A stretch of DNA of 64,000 bases from Aquatica leii (lineage: Eukaryota; Arthropoda; Insecta; Coleoptera; Lampyridae): positions 228,306,532-228,370,531 of the forward strand of contig CM069432.1 in the NCBI GenBank assembly GCA_035610365.1, read 5' to 3'. A program made the position numbers and the translations under genes. Shown here piece after piece: positions 31,795-43,429 of this stretch. The notes under the pieces are model-generated. The model did not search any database. It saw only the letters and a program-made list of their open reading frames with translations, and had not been told where the DNA came from. The stretch's first letter is position 1; each line of letters opens with the position of its first letter.

Positions 31795-31847
31795 GAAACG
31801 AATATACACAACGTTTCGACTGCTGTGGTATCTGCAATCGTCATCAG
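31795..31847 (-). ncRNA. Hammerhead-ribozyme-like core of a Penelope-like element
   Basis: On the minus strand CTGATGA (31841-31847) is followed by a 7-bp stem CGATTGC/GCAGTCG with a 10-nt loop, then GAAACG. A further palindromic GAAACG/CGTTTC pair (31795-31817) closes a stem III-like arm. This is the conserved order CUGANGA - stem II - GAAA of hammerhead ribozymes, which Penelope-like pseudo-LTRs are known to carry. Stem I does not pair convincingly, so it may be inactive. Confidence 0.45.
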
Positions 31848-33528
31848 GTGAATACTAACAAACTTAGAAACTACTGGAGCTTATATAAATAATTTTAAAA
31901 AAAATTCAGCCAACGCTTCATCGAACATGTCTTTAGTATATAAGCTTCGCATAAATATGTTTGGTTTTGTTTGCAAACGTTAGTATTTAGTGATTACTTT
32001 CTTTTAATTGATAGTAAATATATTTTAGAAAAACTAAGTTCAAGGTAATTAGAATCAAATTAAACTTTTGCTTTTGCAATGTTATAAAAGAGTTTTAAAA
32101 ATCAGGTGTTTAGAAACTACACAATAATTACTAAAATTTGCTTAAATTAACTTAAGAAGATAGTATTTATTAGCATAGATCAATTTTTTTAACTACACGA
32201 CAATTCAGAAGAGAATTATTTTCTGACATTCGTCGATAGTTGAAAGATGCTTCTTCCAAATATGCCTGATATCCGTACGTTGTAATTTATGCTTATGTTA
32301 ATTCAGTTTTCATAAGTATTTCTGTGTACTTTTGTTCTGTATGTCATTATAATCTTATAAAAAGAATCTATTTGCTACCTTGTTAAAAATGTAATCATAA
32401 ACACTTTGTATTTACGTTTTAATAAATAACACAAAAAAAGTATTACAAAAACAATGAATTGCTACAAGATTAGTAGAAATCACTGGTTTATAAATTGAAA
32501 AAATTACATATTTAAAAGCAATAAGCAAAAGCACTGAATCACCGTTACTTTAATTTTTTAAATTGATTGATTGATTTTGTAATTGATTCCTTGTATCCGT
32601 CTAGAGCATCATATTGTTAAGTAACAAGATTACTAAGCTACAATACATTTGTTTTGTTGACAATTTCTTTTTGTGCCAATATTTCTTATATTTAAACGAA
32701 TTTTGTTGTAGAATATTAGATCGATTGGGTTAACTAACTTTATTTTGCAATTTCTAAACGGAAATGTTCGTAATAAAAAGATTTAAACAGTTTTTACTCT
32801 AAGACGGATGGTATTAAAACCACTAGTTCCTTAATTGCAATTTTCTTATTTACTCGGTTTGTAAAATCCTATTCCTAAGAATAATACCCATTAATTACAA
32901 TATTTTCTTTAAACATTTACAAATTTACCTTATTTGATTTGAAAGTCACATTCACAACAAGTTGTTCGGTTACAGCTTCTAAGAAAGCAACGTTTACATA
33001 CCAACATAGTATTTATCGGAAGAACTTGAAGACATGGTTAACGATTTAGACTTTGGCATAAATAATTTTTTTTTATTTACTGGTTGCAAAAGCAAAAGTT
33101 AACTAAAATTGCATGTATTTAAAGTACGTAAATTATAGTTACTATTGCTCTAAATAGAGATGAATAGCTAAAAGTCAAGAGTTAAATAACAGTTACTCTT
33201 ATAACTTGTAGTATAACGGCTGACAAAATATTGACATATGACTTTTTAATTGTCATTTTAGGTATACTGCAGGTGTTACTAATACAATTTTTTTAATTTA
33301 GAGTATTTATTTTCTGTGTTATTTGTTCTTGTTAAAGGTTTGATTTCTATTTGACTTTGATTAATAATTAAATATATAGTCGTAGTAAAAAGTATAGTTT
33401 ATAATTCATAAAAAATGTGTATTGTCAACTCGTATGAATTGCCAGCATTGTCTTTAGCTTAGATGCAAATTTTCATACTCGTTAGCAATTACAACCCTTT
33501 CTTACTTATTATACAATATATATATACT
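31848..33528. other. AT-rich stretch without a gene
   Basis: No coding motif on either strand and no repeat boundary found. Confidence 0.45.
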
Positions 33529-33722
33529 TGTTAAGAATTACGCCTTTGCAATTCAAGGTAAACGTATTTTGTTTGCCTATATACGATTCGGGACAGCGTT
33601 GAAGGGTAGTATAAGTATGAACAGATAAAGAAAGACATGTAAATTGATGTATTTTGAACTAAATTAAATTACAGTCCGTACTAAAAAATATTACTAATTA
33701 TTTATCGACACATTACGCAACA
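33529..33722 (+). repeat. BEL/Pao 5' LTR, 194 bp
   Basis: Starts TGTTAAGAATTACGCC and ends CATTACGCAACA. Compared with the 3' copy it lacks about 19 bp after GAATTA. Confidence 0.9.
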
Positions 33723-33740
33723 TGGTCCTTCGAGCCGGAT
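33723..33740 (+). promoter_or_regulatory. BEL/Pao primer-binding site
   Basis: TGGTCCTTCGAGCCGGAT lies directly after the 5' LTR. This GGTCCTTCGAGCCGG motif is the usual primer site of Pao-clade elements. Confidence 0.85.
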
Positions 33741-34149
33741 AATTGTTTAATTAGAAGAAAGGAAATTAAAATACAACTATAGTTGTAATTTTGCATCGAC
33801 GTAGCAGTAGTTCTACCCTATTATGGTTGAGTTTGCAGCGGTCTATTTGCCACCTTTGATGTCGCCGGGCCTGCTAACAATTCTTTATTTTGTGCCGCTA
33901 ACATGCAAGTATCATTTTTCCTATTACTTTGTTATTTTTAAATGTTTCCTTATCTTAGCGAGTACTTTATTAATTTATCTTTTGATATTAATTAACACGA
34001 TTCATTTAGTAATTAGATGTTACGTTTATCTTTGCTACTACACAATGGAAACTCTAGTAAAAAAAACGCGCGGTTATTAAATCCAACTTACATTATTTGA
34101 AAAATATTTAGATAGTGCCAAACTCTTAGTGGATAGTAAATCTGATCTG

Positions 34150-35100
34150 ACTCAACTAAAGATTCGCGAACTAGAAATACGTTTAGAAAATAGTCGTACA
34201 TTATTGGATAAATTCAATGACGTGTAGCTTGGAATATATTAAAGCGTGAAACTTTTGAAAACAAATATTATAAAAGTGTAGTAAGTGCCACCGTAATTAT
34301 TTCCTCTAGTGTTAAATCTTAAAGGCGCCGCAGGCACAAGCACACCCACGTATGGTAATCATCCCCAATTTGTAAAACTACCCACTATGTCTATCCCTAA
34401 ATTCGAGGGACACACTGGGGCATGGCTTGGGTTTCGCGACACGTTTGTATCTCTTAATCATGAAAATGACACTATTACTGATCTACACAAATTTTATTAT
34501 CTCCGTGGTGCATTACGCGGAAAATCTGCAGATTTCAGATTTCACACGTGTGCTAGTGCAGAATCATATTAAGGCTCTCTTTAATTTGCCACATATTGGT
34601 ACAGAATCCTCAGACAAAAATATAAATTTAAATAATTCGGTATCAAAACATTTACAATTTTTTAACACCCAAGCACAACTTATGGGAGACTTTTATTACC
34701 CTATTAATCACTGTTAAGTTAGACTCAACCACTGCTCACAATTAGGAAAAAAACAAAACTGTAAATGACATACCCTAATTAGAGGATATGAAACTGTTTT
34801 TAAAGGATAAAGCCGACCTCTTGTAAACTCTTAAAAAGTAATCAAGTAGTTGAGAAAAAACCATCGCAAAGGGTTTCTAATTCTCGTGTTCACAATTCAA
34901 ATTGCCCCATTTGCGGAAAAGCTCATGTAGTTCAAGAGTGTTTTTCGTTTCTTAAGTTATCTCCTTTGGATCGTTTAGATAAAGTCAAAGATATAACAAA
35001 CTTTGTATTAACTGCTTACGCAAAGGTCATTTTGTCGGTGTTTGTAAATCTAGCAGGTGTAAGACATGTAATCTAAAAGCGTCTGTCATTCTATTGCTGA
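34150..35100 (+). pseudogene. BEL/Pao gag with zinc knuckles
   Basis: The gag core reads LPTMSIPKFEGHTGAWLGF then DLHKFYYLRGALRGKSAD (34380-34530), the typical Pao gag pattern. Two zinc knuckles follow: CPICGKAHVVQEC (about 34905) and CINCLRKGHFVGVC with RCKTC (about 35000-35070). Stops and shifts divide it into short frames. In an active element this protein would form the particle and bind the RNA. Confidence 0.8.
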
Positions 35101-35139
35101 TATTCAACCTGTCAAAATTCCAACAACTACCTCCGTTTT

Positions 35140-35560
35140 GTCTTCAAATGTTAGAAAATTTATTTGCTACGTTTACTGTAAAGGTTCGTGATGCTTACGG
35201 AACTTTTCATATTGCACGGTGTATTTTGGATGCTAAAAATATTCGTTTATTAGTACCCATCTTTGGGACATAGGTATAGGTCAAACTCGCTCAAAAACTG
35301 TATCCAGATGTTCGTTAGACATAGAATCTTATCATAGCACATTTAAAATATCTCTTTCATGTTTAGTGGTTAATAATATTACGGGACTTACACACAACTT
35401 CAAAATTGATCCCTCTCTTTTGGAAGTTCCTTATCATATTCAATTGGCTAATTCTGAATTCTACAAACCTGGAAAAATTGATTTGTTAATAGGCGCTGAT
35501 TGGTTTTGGTCAATACTGGACACTGAACAAGTTAGTCTCGGTCCCAATCTACCAGTTTAA
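35140..35560 (+). pseudogene. BEL/Pao aspartic protease region
   Basis: VLVPIFGT-like and SCLVVNNITG strands lead to KPGKIDLLIGADWFWSIL, the marker of the Pao DUF1758 aspartic protease. The catalytic DTG/DSG is not intact in any frame. A frameshift lies near 35270. Confidence 0.7.
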
Positions 35561-35579
35561 CAAAAAACGCATCTTGGCT

Positions 35580-36600
35580 GGGTGGTTTATGGTCTTATTA
35601 CTCTTAGAACCAATAATGCAATTCCATGTAATTTTAGCATTTCGTCAGTCGAGTCACGATTATTGAGTCAAGTTACCAAGTTTTGGGAAATAAAAAATAG
35701 CCTTTTAGATGAAACCTTAACTGCCGAAGAGCGTGACTGCGAAATACACTTTTACAACAGTACAACAAGTAACTCCGAAGGTCGTTTTGTAGTATCTATT
35801 CCTTTAAATATTAGTGCTTCCAACTTAGGCAAATCTCGTAAAGTAGCTGAAAACCGATTGTTATCTTTAGAAAAACGTTTGTAAGCTAACGAAAGGTTTC
35901 TACATATGTATGTTTCATTTATGACGGAATATGAATCTTTAGGGCATATGTCCGTTTCGGATCCTGATTCTGATCAAGTGTCTTATTATCTTCTCCTTTA
36001 TGGTGTCTTGAAAGAGGAGAGCATTTCGACAAAGCTTCGAGTTGTTTTTAACGGATCATCGGTGTCGTCATCTGGATATTCTCTTAACTCCTTACAAATG
36101 ATTGACCCTACAATCCAACAGGACCTTTTCTCAATTTTGTTGCGATTTTACAAATATCAGTATGCGTTTTTGGCTGATATACAAAAGATGTATCGACATG
36201 TATTGATAGCTCAACATCAACGATCGTTGCAGAAAGTGTTCGTCCCCTACTAATGAAATAAAGAAATATAAATTGAATACGGTGATCGCCGCTGCTTTCT
36301 ATCTCGCTATTAGGTGTCTGACACAACTAGGTAAAGATTGTTCATCTTCGCTACCTCATATTTCTAATTATTATTAACGACTTCTATGCAGATGATTTTT
36401 TGTCTATCGCAGACATTATTCATAAAGCTCAAAAGTATATGTTCTGAATTGTCATCTGTTCTATCATCGGTTTGTTTTCAACTTAGAAAATAGATTACCA
36501 ACCACCCTAATGTACTTTCACTTGAAAAGAAAACTGATTATTGTCCAAAAACTCTGGAATTTTCACATGAACTCACAAAAACTTTAGGTTTAGTTTAGAC
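35580..36600 (+). pseudogene. BEL/Pao reverse transcriptase
   Basis: Start of the peptidase A17/RT block: RFVVSIPLNISASNLG, followed by NRLLSLEKRL. Then ISTKLRVVFNGSSVSSSGYS and FLADIQKMYRHVLIA, the palm entry motif, occur near 36020-36220. A frameshift follows; the YVDD-like box is only weakly preserved as FYADDFLSIAD near 36385. Broken by stops throughout. Confidence 0.8.
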
Positions 36601-36829
36601 ATTTTCCCTTGATACTTTTATGTTCTCTATTTCCAAACCGCGTAACCAGAAAGTGTCAAAATGTATTATTCTCTCGGAGATATCGTAGATATTTGATCCT
36701 TTGGTTTAGCGAGTTCTTGCATAGTAACGGTCAAATTCTTGATACAGCGACTTTGGCTCGAAAAACTTTCGTGGAATCATCCTATCCCCACTGGTCGTCT
36801 TTAAAAGGAGGTTTATTAGAATTAAACGA

Positions 36830-37300
36830 TTTGGAAATCGATAGGAAGGTCACTTGTAAAAACCCTAAAGGTATCCAAATCCAAGACTTCTGTGACGCTT
36901 CAACACAAGGTAACTGGGCTTGTATTTACTTACGCTCAATAGACGAGCGTTGTATTCATTATTTTAATCTATTGTGTTTCCGAACGCGGGTAGCACCCTT
37001 AAAACGTATGGCAATTCCTAGGTCGGAATTATGTGGTGCAGTAATTCTTGCTAAATTAGTTTCACAAGTCATCAATGCTTTAGACATTCAATGTGATGAC
37101 GTGATCTTATGGACAGACTCTACTATCGCATTAGGATGGTTGAAAACTTCAGTAAGTTTCCTTAAACCTTCCGTAGGTAATCGTGTGTTCGATATATTGG
37201 AACTAGTTCCCAAAACAAAATAGCGCCATGTGCCAACTGAAACGAATCTGGCAGATATTCTAACGCGTGGCATTTCACTGTCGCAGCTGAAAACTTTATA
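36830..37300 (+). pseudogene. BEL/Pao RNase H
   Basis: IQDFCDASTQGNWACIYLRS near 36875 gives the first catalytic aspartate. MAIPRSELCGAVILAKLV gives the glutamate, and DVILWTDSTIALGWLKT the second aspartate. It ends with HVPTETNLADILTRG after a stop at 37223. The order is that of Pao-clade RNase H. Confidence 0.82.
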
Positions 37301-37559
37301 ATTGTTTTATAATTATAATTTATGGTTGCATGGCCTCCATTGGCTGGTCGATGATAGTTTAATGTGACCCTCTTTTACTGAGTCTCTTCCAAATTTACCG
37401 GAATTAAAGTTAGAGAAGACGGTCGACTTAGCTGAACATTTCAGCAATTACTTTCTAACGAAGTATTCTTCGCTCACCCGTTTGCAGCATGTTTTTGCGT
37501 ATATTTTGGCTTTAGACACAATGCTTCAGGCTCTTTACTTAAACTTGTTGGTTCTCTAT

Positions 37560-38802
37560 CGAGCAAGAAATTGATAACTTCACTACCTCGTCTTGTCAAA
37601 ATTGTTCAAGAAAAGTGTTTCGAGGAACAACCTAATGTTTTGAAAAGCGGGAAACTACTTCCCAGTAAGATCAGAATTTTAAACCTCAATCTGCGCGTTG
37701 GTGGTCGTCTTCATAATTCGGACTTGCCGTATTCTGTTAAGCATCCTTTATTATTTCCTCAGAAGCATTAATTCACTCATTTTGTGTATGAAAAAATGCG
37801 TATCACTTTCTTTCACATGGGTCCACAAATGCTACTTTCTTCTGTGCGACAGCCTTTTTGACCCATTTCAAAGACGCAGCTTGGCTAAACAAGTTGTACG
37901 AAATTTTATTAGAGGTTTTAAAATGTCTCCTAAATCTGTTAATCCGTTAATAGGAAATCTCCCAGCTTCGCGTGTCTTTCCTTCTCTATGCCTTTTTGTT
38001 TCTCGAATAAGGCTTTGCACTTAGAGATAGTCAGAGATGTGACAACGAGCGCGTTTATTATGTGCTTTCGACGCTTTGTAGCAAAAAGAGGTAAATCAAA
38101 CAAAATATTTTCCGACAACGGTCAAAATTTTGTTGGGGCCAGATCAGAATTAAAGGAACTTAGCAAGTTCTCGTTAAATAATGAATGTAACATTGTAGAA
38201 ACAATAGCAAATGATAGTATAGATTGGCAATTTATTCCTCCATATACTCCCCACATGGCGGGTTTGTGGAAAGCAGGAGTAAAATCTTCTAAATTATTGT
38301 TGAAAAAAATTATTAATAATTGTTTGTTAACGTTTGAGAAACTTAGTACATTACTTGTTCAGATAGAAGCGATCCTTAATTCCCGTCCGCTAACACCTCT
38401 ATCGTACAACCCGAAGACTTGCAGCCGCTTTGCCCCGCGTACTTTCTTATTGGTCGTCCGTTGACCTCTTTACCAGACCCAGATTTAACTCACATAAAAG
38501 AGTTCAGATTTTTGAAGTATCAGTTGATACAGCAAGCACAACAACAGTTCTGGAAAAGATGGTCGAAGGAGTATTTCATTGAGCTCCAGCGGCGAGAGAA
38601 ATGGCGTGTTAACTTACAAAAGGCATTGCTTGGCATCATGGTTTTAGTTATGGATGCAAACTCTCTCACACTGAAATGGAAACTTGGGCGCATAATATCC
38701 GTTACAACTGGGAATGATGAAATACCTCGAATTGCAACTGTTCAAACTTCTGATGGAGTAGTCAACCGTGGTGTTTCTCAACTGTGTCCGTTACCAGAGT
38801 GA
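37560..38802 (+). pseudogene. BEL/Pao integrase and C-terminal tail
   Basis: LRVGGRLHNSDLPYSVKHP is the N-terminal entry. The core begins KALHLEIVRDVTTSAF and continues KIFSDNGQNFVGARSEL and PHMAGLWKAGVKSSK, giving the three acidic positions in order except that the last glutamate is replaced by an alanine-glycine-type context. The tail HIKEFRFLKYQLIQQAQQQF and WKLGRIISVTTGNDEIPR fits the Pao DUF5641 end. A frameshift lies near 38450. Confidence 0.83.
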
Positions 38803-38933
38803 ATAGTTTATTTTATTTTGATATTAAATTTTTTTGTGTAATAGTTGTATCTTTGTTTACTTGCATCTACATTAGATTTAAGCTATGCATTAATTTCATT
38901 TTGTTTCAAAAAACTTTTCAACGTCTGGGGGTA

Positions 38934-39146
38934 TGTTAAGAATTATTTTAAAGTTGTATGCGCACGCCTTTGCGATTCAAGGTAAACGTGTTTTGTTGGG
39001 CTATGTACGATTCGGGGCTGCGTTGAAAGGTAGTATAAGTACGAACAGATAAAGAAAGGCATGTAAACTGCTGTATTTTGAACCAAATTAAATTACAGTC
39101 CATACTAAAAAGTGTTAGTAATTATTTATCAACACATTACGCAACA
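38934..39146 (+). repeat. BEL/Pao 3' LTR, 213 bp
   Basis: Starts TGTTAAGAATTATTTTAAAG and ends CATTACGCAACA. About 10% different from the 5' copy and longer by about 19 bp. Confidence 0.9.
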
Positions 39147-39151
39147 ATACT

Positions 39152-39727
39152 ATTTTTTAACTCTATATGATTAATTTTCAAATAATATTTGCTATATATG
39201 TATATCTGAATTATATATTTTTTAATTTTAGTTTTGTTATTTTCAAGAATTATTAACTTTTATTATGAAAAAATTTTAATTAAAAAAATCTAGGACATCT
39301 AAAATTATAAATTAAAACGCAAAAAAATACATAATTATTTTTTATAACAATATCTTTCAGTTACAAATACAACTCTTTGTATTTTTCATTTGGTTTTTAT
39401 TTTTATTATTCATGTATCAAATATATTTTTTTTTGTTTTGATAAAATAGTACTTAGAATAAACCAACTAAACTCCATGCACAAATTGCATTTATTGATTA
39501 GAGTCTGTTCTCAATTTTAGATTATAATGTTTTTCTTATTCAAAGTTAATGTTAGTAAAACCATGACTTTAATTAACCACAAAAGTTATTACAAAACTTA
39601 CTGATGCGTCATTTGAACTATATTTTTGCGTAGACAGTCAAGTATAGTTATGAATACTTTTTTGTGTTATATTACGTAATTTTGATCAAACAAAAAACGT
39701 AGGGTTTATTCAGATTTGTACTTCTTA
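39152..39727. other. AT-rich stretch without a gene
   Basis: No coding or structural signal supported. Confidence 0.45.
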
Positions 39728-39872
39728 GACCCGGTTTCTAACCTAAGCTACGCTTAATTTTAAAGTACTGTCATATTATTGGTTAGCACAAAACCAGTAA
39801 CTAATGCTATCTATGACAATATATTTAAATTAATTTGAGTTAACCAAAGTTTAAACTATGATTGAAAAATAT
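39728..39872. mobile_element. MITE family A, copy 2 (inverse orientation)
   Basis: The right arm, read on the minus strand, is TTTTTCAATCATAGTTTAAA, matching the left arm of the MITE at 15590. The left arm (ACCCGGTTTCTAACC, then AATTTTAAAGTACTGTCAT) pairs imperfectly with it. No coding capacity. Confidence 0.55.
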
Positions 39873-41880
39873 AAATTAAAGCTGGAAAATCATTAGTTTG
39901 TAGACGTAACAGAAATCAAATTTTAAAAATGCTGGTTATGACCATAAAATAACAATTAAAAAAAAAACATTTAATTTTGTTAATGATGACTTATGAGAAA
40001 CGGTTTAAGACAATAATATAATTTTTTATCGATTGGAACATGTTAGAATTGACACTTACTAACATTTTTTTAGTCGTACATCTTACAAAATTAGATTATC
40101 TGTATATTCTAATTGAATTTTTTATATAATTTTTTTTACAAAATACTGATATACATACGTATACTAAAAACGTAGATTTGAAATTTACCTGAACGTGAAT
40201 AATTTTGTCTGCCATCTAAGATTCATGTTTCAAGCCACTATGTTCAGATTAAACTAAAAAGTTTTCGGTTAATTAATTAGTACGTAACTATAAAACTAAA
40301 TAAATTAATAACATAAATAAAAATAATTATAGTCATTTACATTATTCACAAGAGAATTAATAATAATTGTATTAAAGAACGTAATGTTTTTTAAACCTTC
40401 CTGAAAATTTAGTAAATTATGTTTTTGTTAAAACTAATAGATTTATGTTCTAAGCGCCATCATTAAAAACAAAGTTTTAATAATAGCAAGGTCGATAGAA
40501 CAAATTAAAATAAAATAATCAAAAGTAAAATTTTTATGCATTTAATATCATAATGACATTATTGCGTGTAAAACTTTTTTCAGAATTATTTTCATTTAGG
40601 ATATAATAAATTTAAATTATATTTGCATACTAGTACCACGGTCAATTAACAACAGCAATTAGTACGGCCTAGCGATAGACTATAAATTCACGATATGCGT
40701 TTAATTAAGCACAAATTATGGTTAGGTAAAATACTCTGCACCTATAATTCGCTAGCACTATTCGTGAGTTACTTCAGAAAATTGAAGCTTCTGCTAATTT
40801 AACATTAATTAATTAATTTAAAAACCGAGCAATAGAATAATTAAATAATTTCATTTTAGTATGTCATTCTATTAAACCATTAAAGATGTTACAACAAACG
40901 TATTAATACCACCAAATGACATCATAAATCTTTTTCAGTCGGATTTATAGAATTAATATTAACCTTGCGTTATTTAAAGACAATAATATTTAATTAAAAG
41001 TAATTTATTTGTTTTGCTAAAATACTTGTGTATGTCAATTTATTTGTTTATAAACAACATTCTTTGCAGTCCAATTATCAATATTCGTTTCATTATTTGA
41101 TTGTAAATCAAGTTTTGCGTCGTTCAGCATTTCCTAAACTTGTAAATGTTTGTAAATTTCACTATATTTAATGCTATTTTAGTTAGTTTATTTTTAGTAC
41201 AAAATGACATTCATTTCCGATTTGCGTCTAAAAATAGTATTTAAAAGTTGTGGTAAATGTAATGTAAAAATAAGTAGAAAAGCTGTTCATAAGCAAGAAA
41301 AACAGAGTAATCCTATGAAATTGTTATACATATATACATATATAAAATTTGTTATAATAAACGCTATAGTGTTGTCAAGTTATAAAATCTTATCAATATT
41401 TTGAATATACTGACATTCAGTTAAATTGGCGAATTCTGTTAGCATGCTACTTTTCATAACTCTGAGTTTGACAATTCAGTTCTGTCACTTTTGTGTTTAA
41501 ATTTTTTAATTTATTTTTATTGACATCACATTTATCTGTCTTTATTATTACAAATACTTCTTTTCAGAACTTCTTATTGTGTGTATTATTTTTTTAACGT
41601 AAGTTGGTAATCTACTTTTACAACATTTACGAAAATTAATAAGCAATTAAAGTAAACGACTAATAAATCCGCGGTTACAAATGAATTAGCATTTTATCAT
41701 TAAATTTTTTATAGTTATAAGAAAACTTCCAAACGAAAGTTTTATGGTATTAAAGATCTCATAAACTTAAAAAAATACCTTTAAAACAACATAAAAATTA
41801 CCTATTTAGTATGGACGTTCTAGTTTAATTAAAATTTAAATACCATTAAATTGTTAAGGGTATATATTGTTATTGGTCGA
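39873..41880. other. AT-rich stretch without a gene
   Basis: Over 75% A+T, with no domain-bearing frame. Confidence 0.45.
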
Positions 41881-41884
41881 TTTT

Positions 41885-42670
41885 TAAATTTATCTTTTAA
41901 AATGTATTTTTTGTATATGTTTCGAGCTTTAAAAGAATGAAGCTCATCTTCAAAAAAGTCTACAAAAAATATTTACAACTTACAAAAAGTTAAGATTACA
42001 AAAAAATTTTGAACTTATTTTTTTTTGAAAAATGTCAAATATAAAAATTTGTAACTAGATAATTGAAAAATGTGTTTTACAAAATTTTAAATGTAAATTA
42101 TTTTAAAAAAGAGGAAATAGTGCAATTTAGAAACAAATCTAAGAAAATTTAAGTTTAAAATCATAATTGAAATTGGTTTGATCGTTCAACAAAAAATTTT
42201 TATTTGATACTTTAATATAAATCAACTCTAGTAAGTCGAGAATTTGTTTGTTATTGATGTTATTAAAAGGATGAAATAATTTGTAGAAAAAAAGAGTATG
42301 ACGATTATCCAAAATATGTTGTGCAAATGTAGATTTTACTGAATTTGGATTATTAATGTATTTTGAACTATTTTTTAAATATCTAAAATGTTTATTAAGT
42401 CTAGTTTGAAAAGATCTTTGTGTGATACCAATATAAAATTTTTTACAAGAACAAATTAATTGGTAAACTCCACTTTTATTTAATTTATTATTGTTATTAA
42501 GAATATTACAAGAAAAAAGATTCCGAAAAAATATTTCATTAGAAAAAAAAAATCATGAAATTGTTACCTTTAACAAAATTTTGTAATGTTAACTTATTTT
42601 TATAAGTTTTAAATATTTTTTGTAGACTTTACTGAAGATGAGCTATATATGTAAAAAATACATTTTGAAA
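41885..42670 (-). mobile_element. Penelope-like element fragment flanked by inverted terminal copies
   Basis: The GIY-YIG end of a Penelope-like element (42139-42552) lies between two related terminal segments in opposite orientation. The left one (41885-41990) reads on the minus strand GTAGACTTTTTTGAAGATGA, a 6-bp GAGCTT/AAGCTC stem, then GAAACATAT. The right one (42600-42670) has GTAGACTTTACTGAAGATGA on the plus strand but lacks about 22 bp that include the GAAAC part. Inverted terminal copies and hammerhead-like motifs are known traits of this class. Confidence 0.65.
42139..42552 (-). CDS. GIY-YIG endonuclease domain of a Penelope-like element (fragment, no ATG)
   Basis: An open minus-strand frame of 137 codons between stops, with no start codon of its own. 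NKSGVYQLICSCKKFYIGIT is the GIY-YIG signature with the internal cysteine pair typical of this class. It is followed by RSFQTRLNKHFRYLK with the conserved arginine and FAQHILDNRHT, matching the AxH-x-L-x-x-x-H block. Just upstream, past a run of ten thymines at a stop, the other frame reads FVKGNNFM, so a homopolymer shift probably separates it from a lost reverse transcriptase. Clearly better preserved than the copy at 17240. Confidence 0.72.
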   Translation of the reverse strand, partial: FFFSNEIFFRNLFSCNILNNNNKLNKSGVYQLICSCKKFYIGITQRSFQTRLNKHFRYLKNSSKYINNPNSVKSTFAQHILDNRHTLFFYKLFHPFNNINNKQILDLLELIYIKVSNKNFLLNDQTNFNYDFKLKFS

Positions 42671-43429
42671 GTTAACGAATTTATTATTGGTGGACTGGTA
42701 ATTTGAATTGAAAATTATTACAGACGCGTTTGTTGTCTTTACTACTGACGTGTTTATACTTGGATTCATTATCCACAACGCAATTTAACGCATAACAAAT
42801 ATTGTATTTATAAGCATCTTTTATGCAGCCACTATTCAACCGCCTACTAATAACCGTTTTGTTTCTATGTAGGGTGTACTAGAATATGTGAGTTATCTCC
42901 CGGATTCAGGTAGGACACAGACGCCCTTGGAAATTGTTTATTTTAAAATAACTCTTAAGGTACCAAGTGTAATTTAATTTTTTTTTATATGATGGTAACT
43001 AAGTTAGTTTACCAGAAACGAACTAGTTTTAACACTGTAATGCTATTTTTTTGCACATTGTACGATAGAAACACAACAGTAATATTTTTGAACAGCTTAA
43101 ACGTTTAACTGAAAAAAGGTGATGTTGATTGACATTGATAATATGAACTGTTTACGAAAACAGAAAATGTTTGCTCCATATGGTTTTTATTGAATAATTT
43201 TGTATGTTGATTTAACGTGAGCTTCTTCGACTTTTATGCATTCTCTAGCTCTATGAATTGAATACTGTAGGATTTTGCGGAAATGAAAATTAATTACTTC
43301 AAATAAGCTTTCTTGATTGTCTATTAGATTATCATTTACCAAAGTTTTTAAGTATCTTGAGACGACTAAACCACTAGTCTTCCTCTTTTGTATTCATCGC
43401 TTTTAAACGTTTTTGTTTAGGTGTTTTCC
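42671..43429. other. AT-rich stretch without a gene
   Basis: No coding motif supported. Confidence 0.4.

Larger units (their letters stand above)
33529..39146 (+). mobile_element. Full-length BEL/Pao LTR retrotransposon, degenerate
   Basis: Bounded by two related LTRs and by a perfect 5-bp duplication ATACT (33524-33528 and 39147-39151). Gag, zinc knuckles, aspartic protease, reverse transcriptase, RNase H and integrase follow in BEL/Pao order, all interrupted by stops and shifts. LTRs differ by about 10% plus an indel of about 19 bp, so the insertion is old. The whole structure is directly visible. Confidence 0.95.

Noticed and set aside
33823-34080. 85-codon ORF just after the BEL/Pao primer site
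   Set aside because: It is leader sequence of the retroelement; no gag similarity and no conserved feature.
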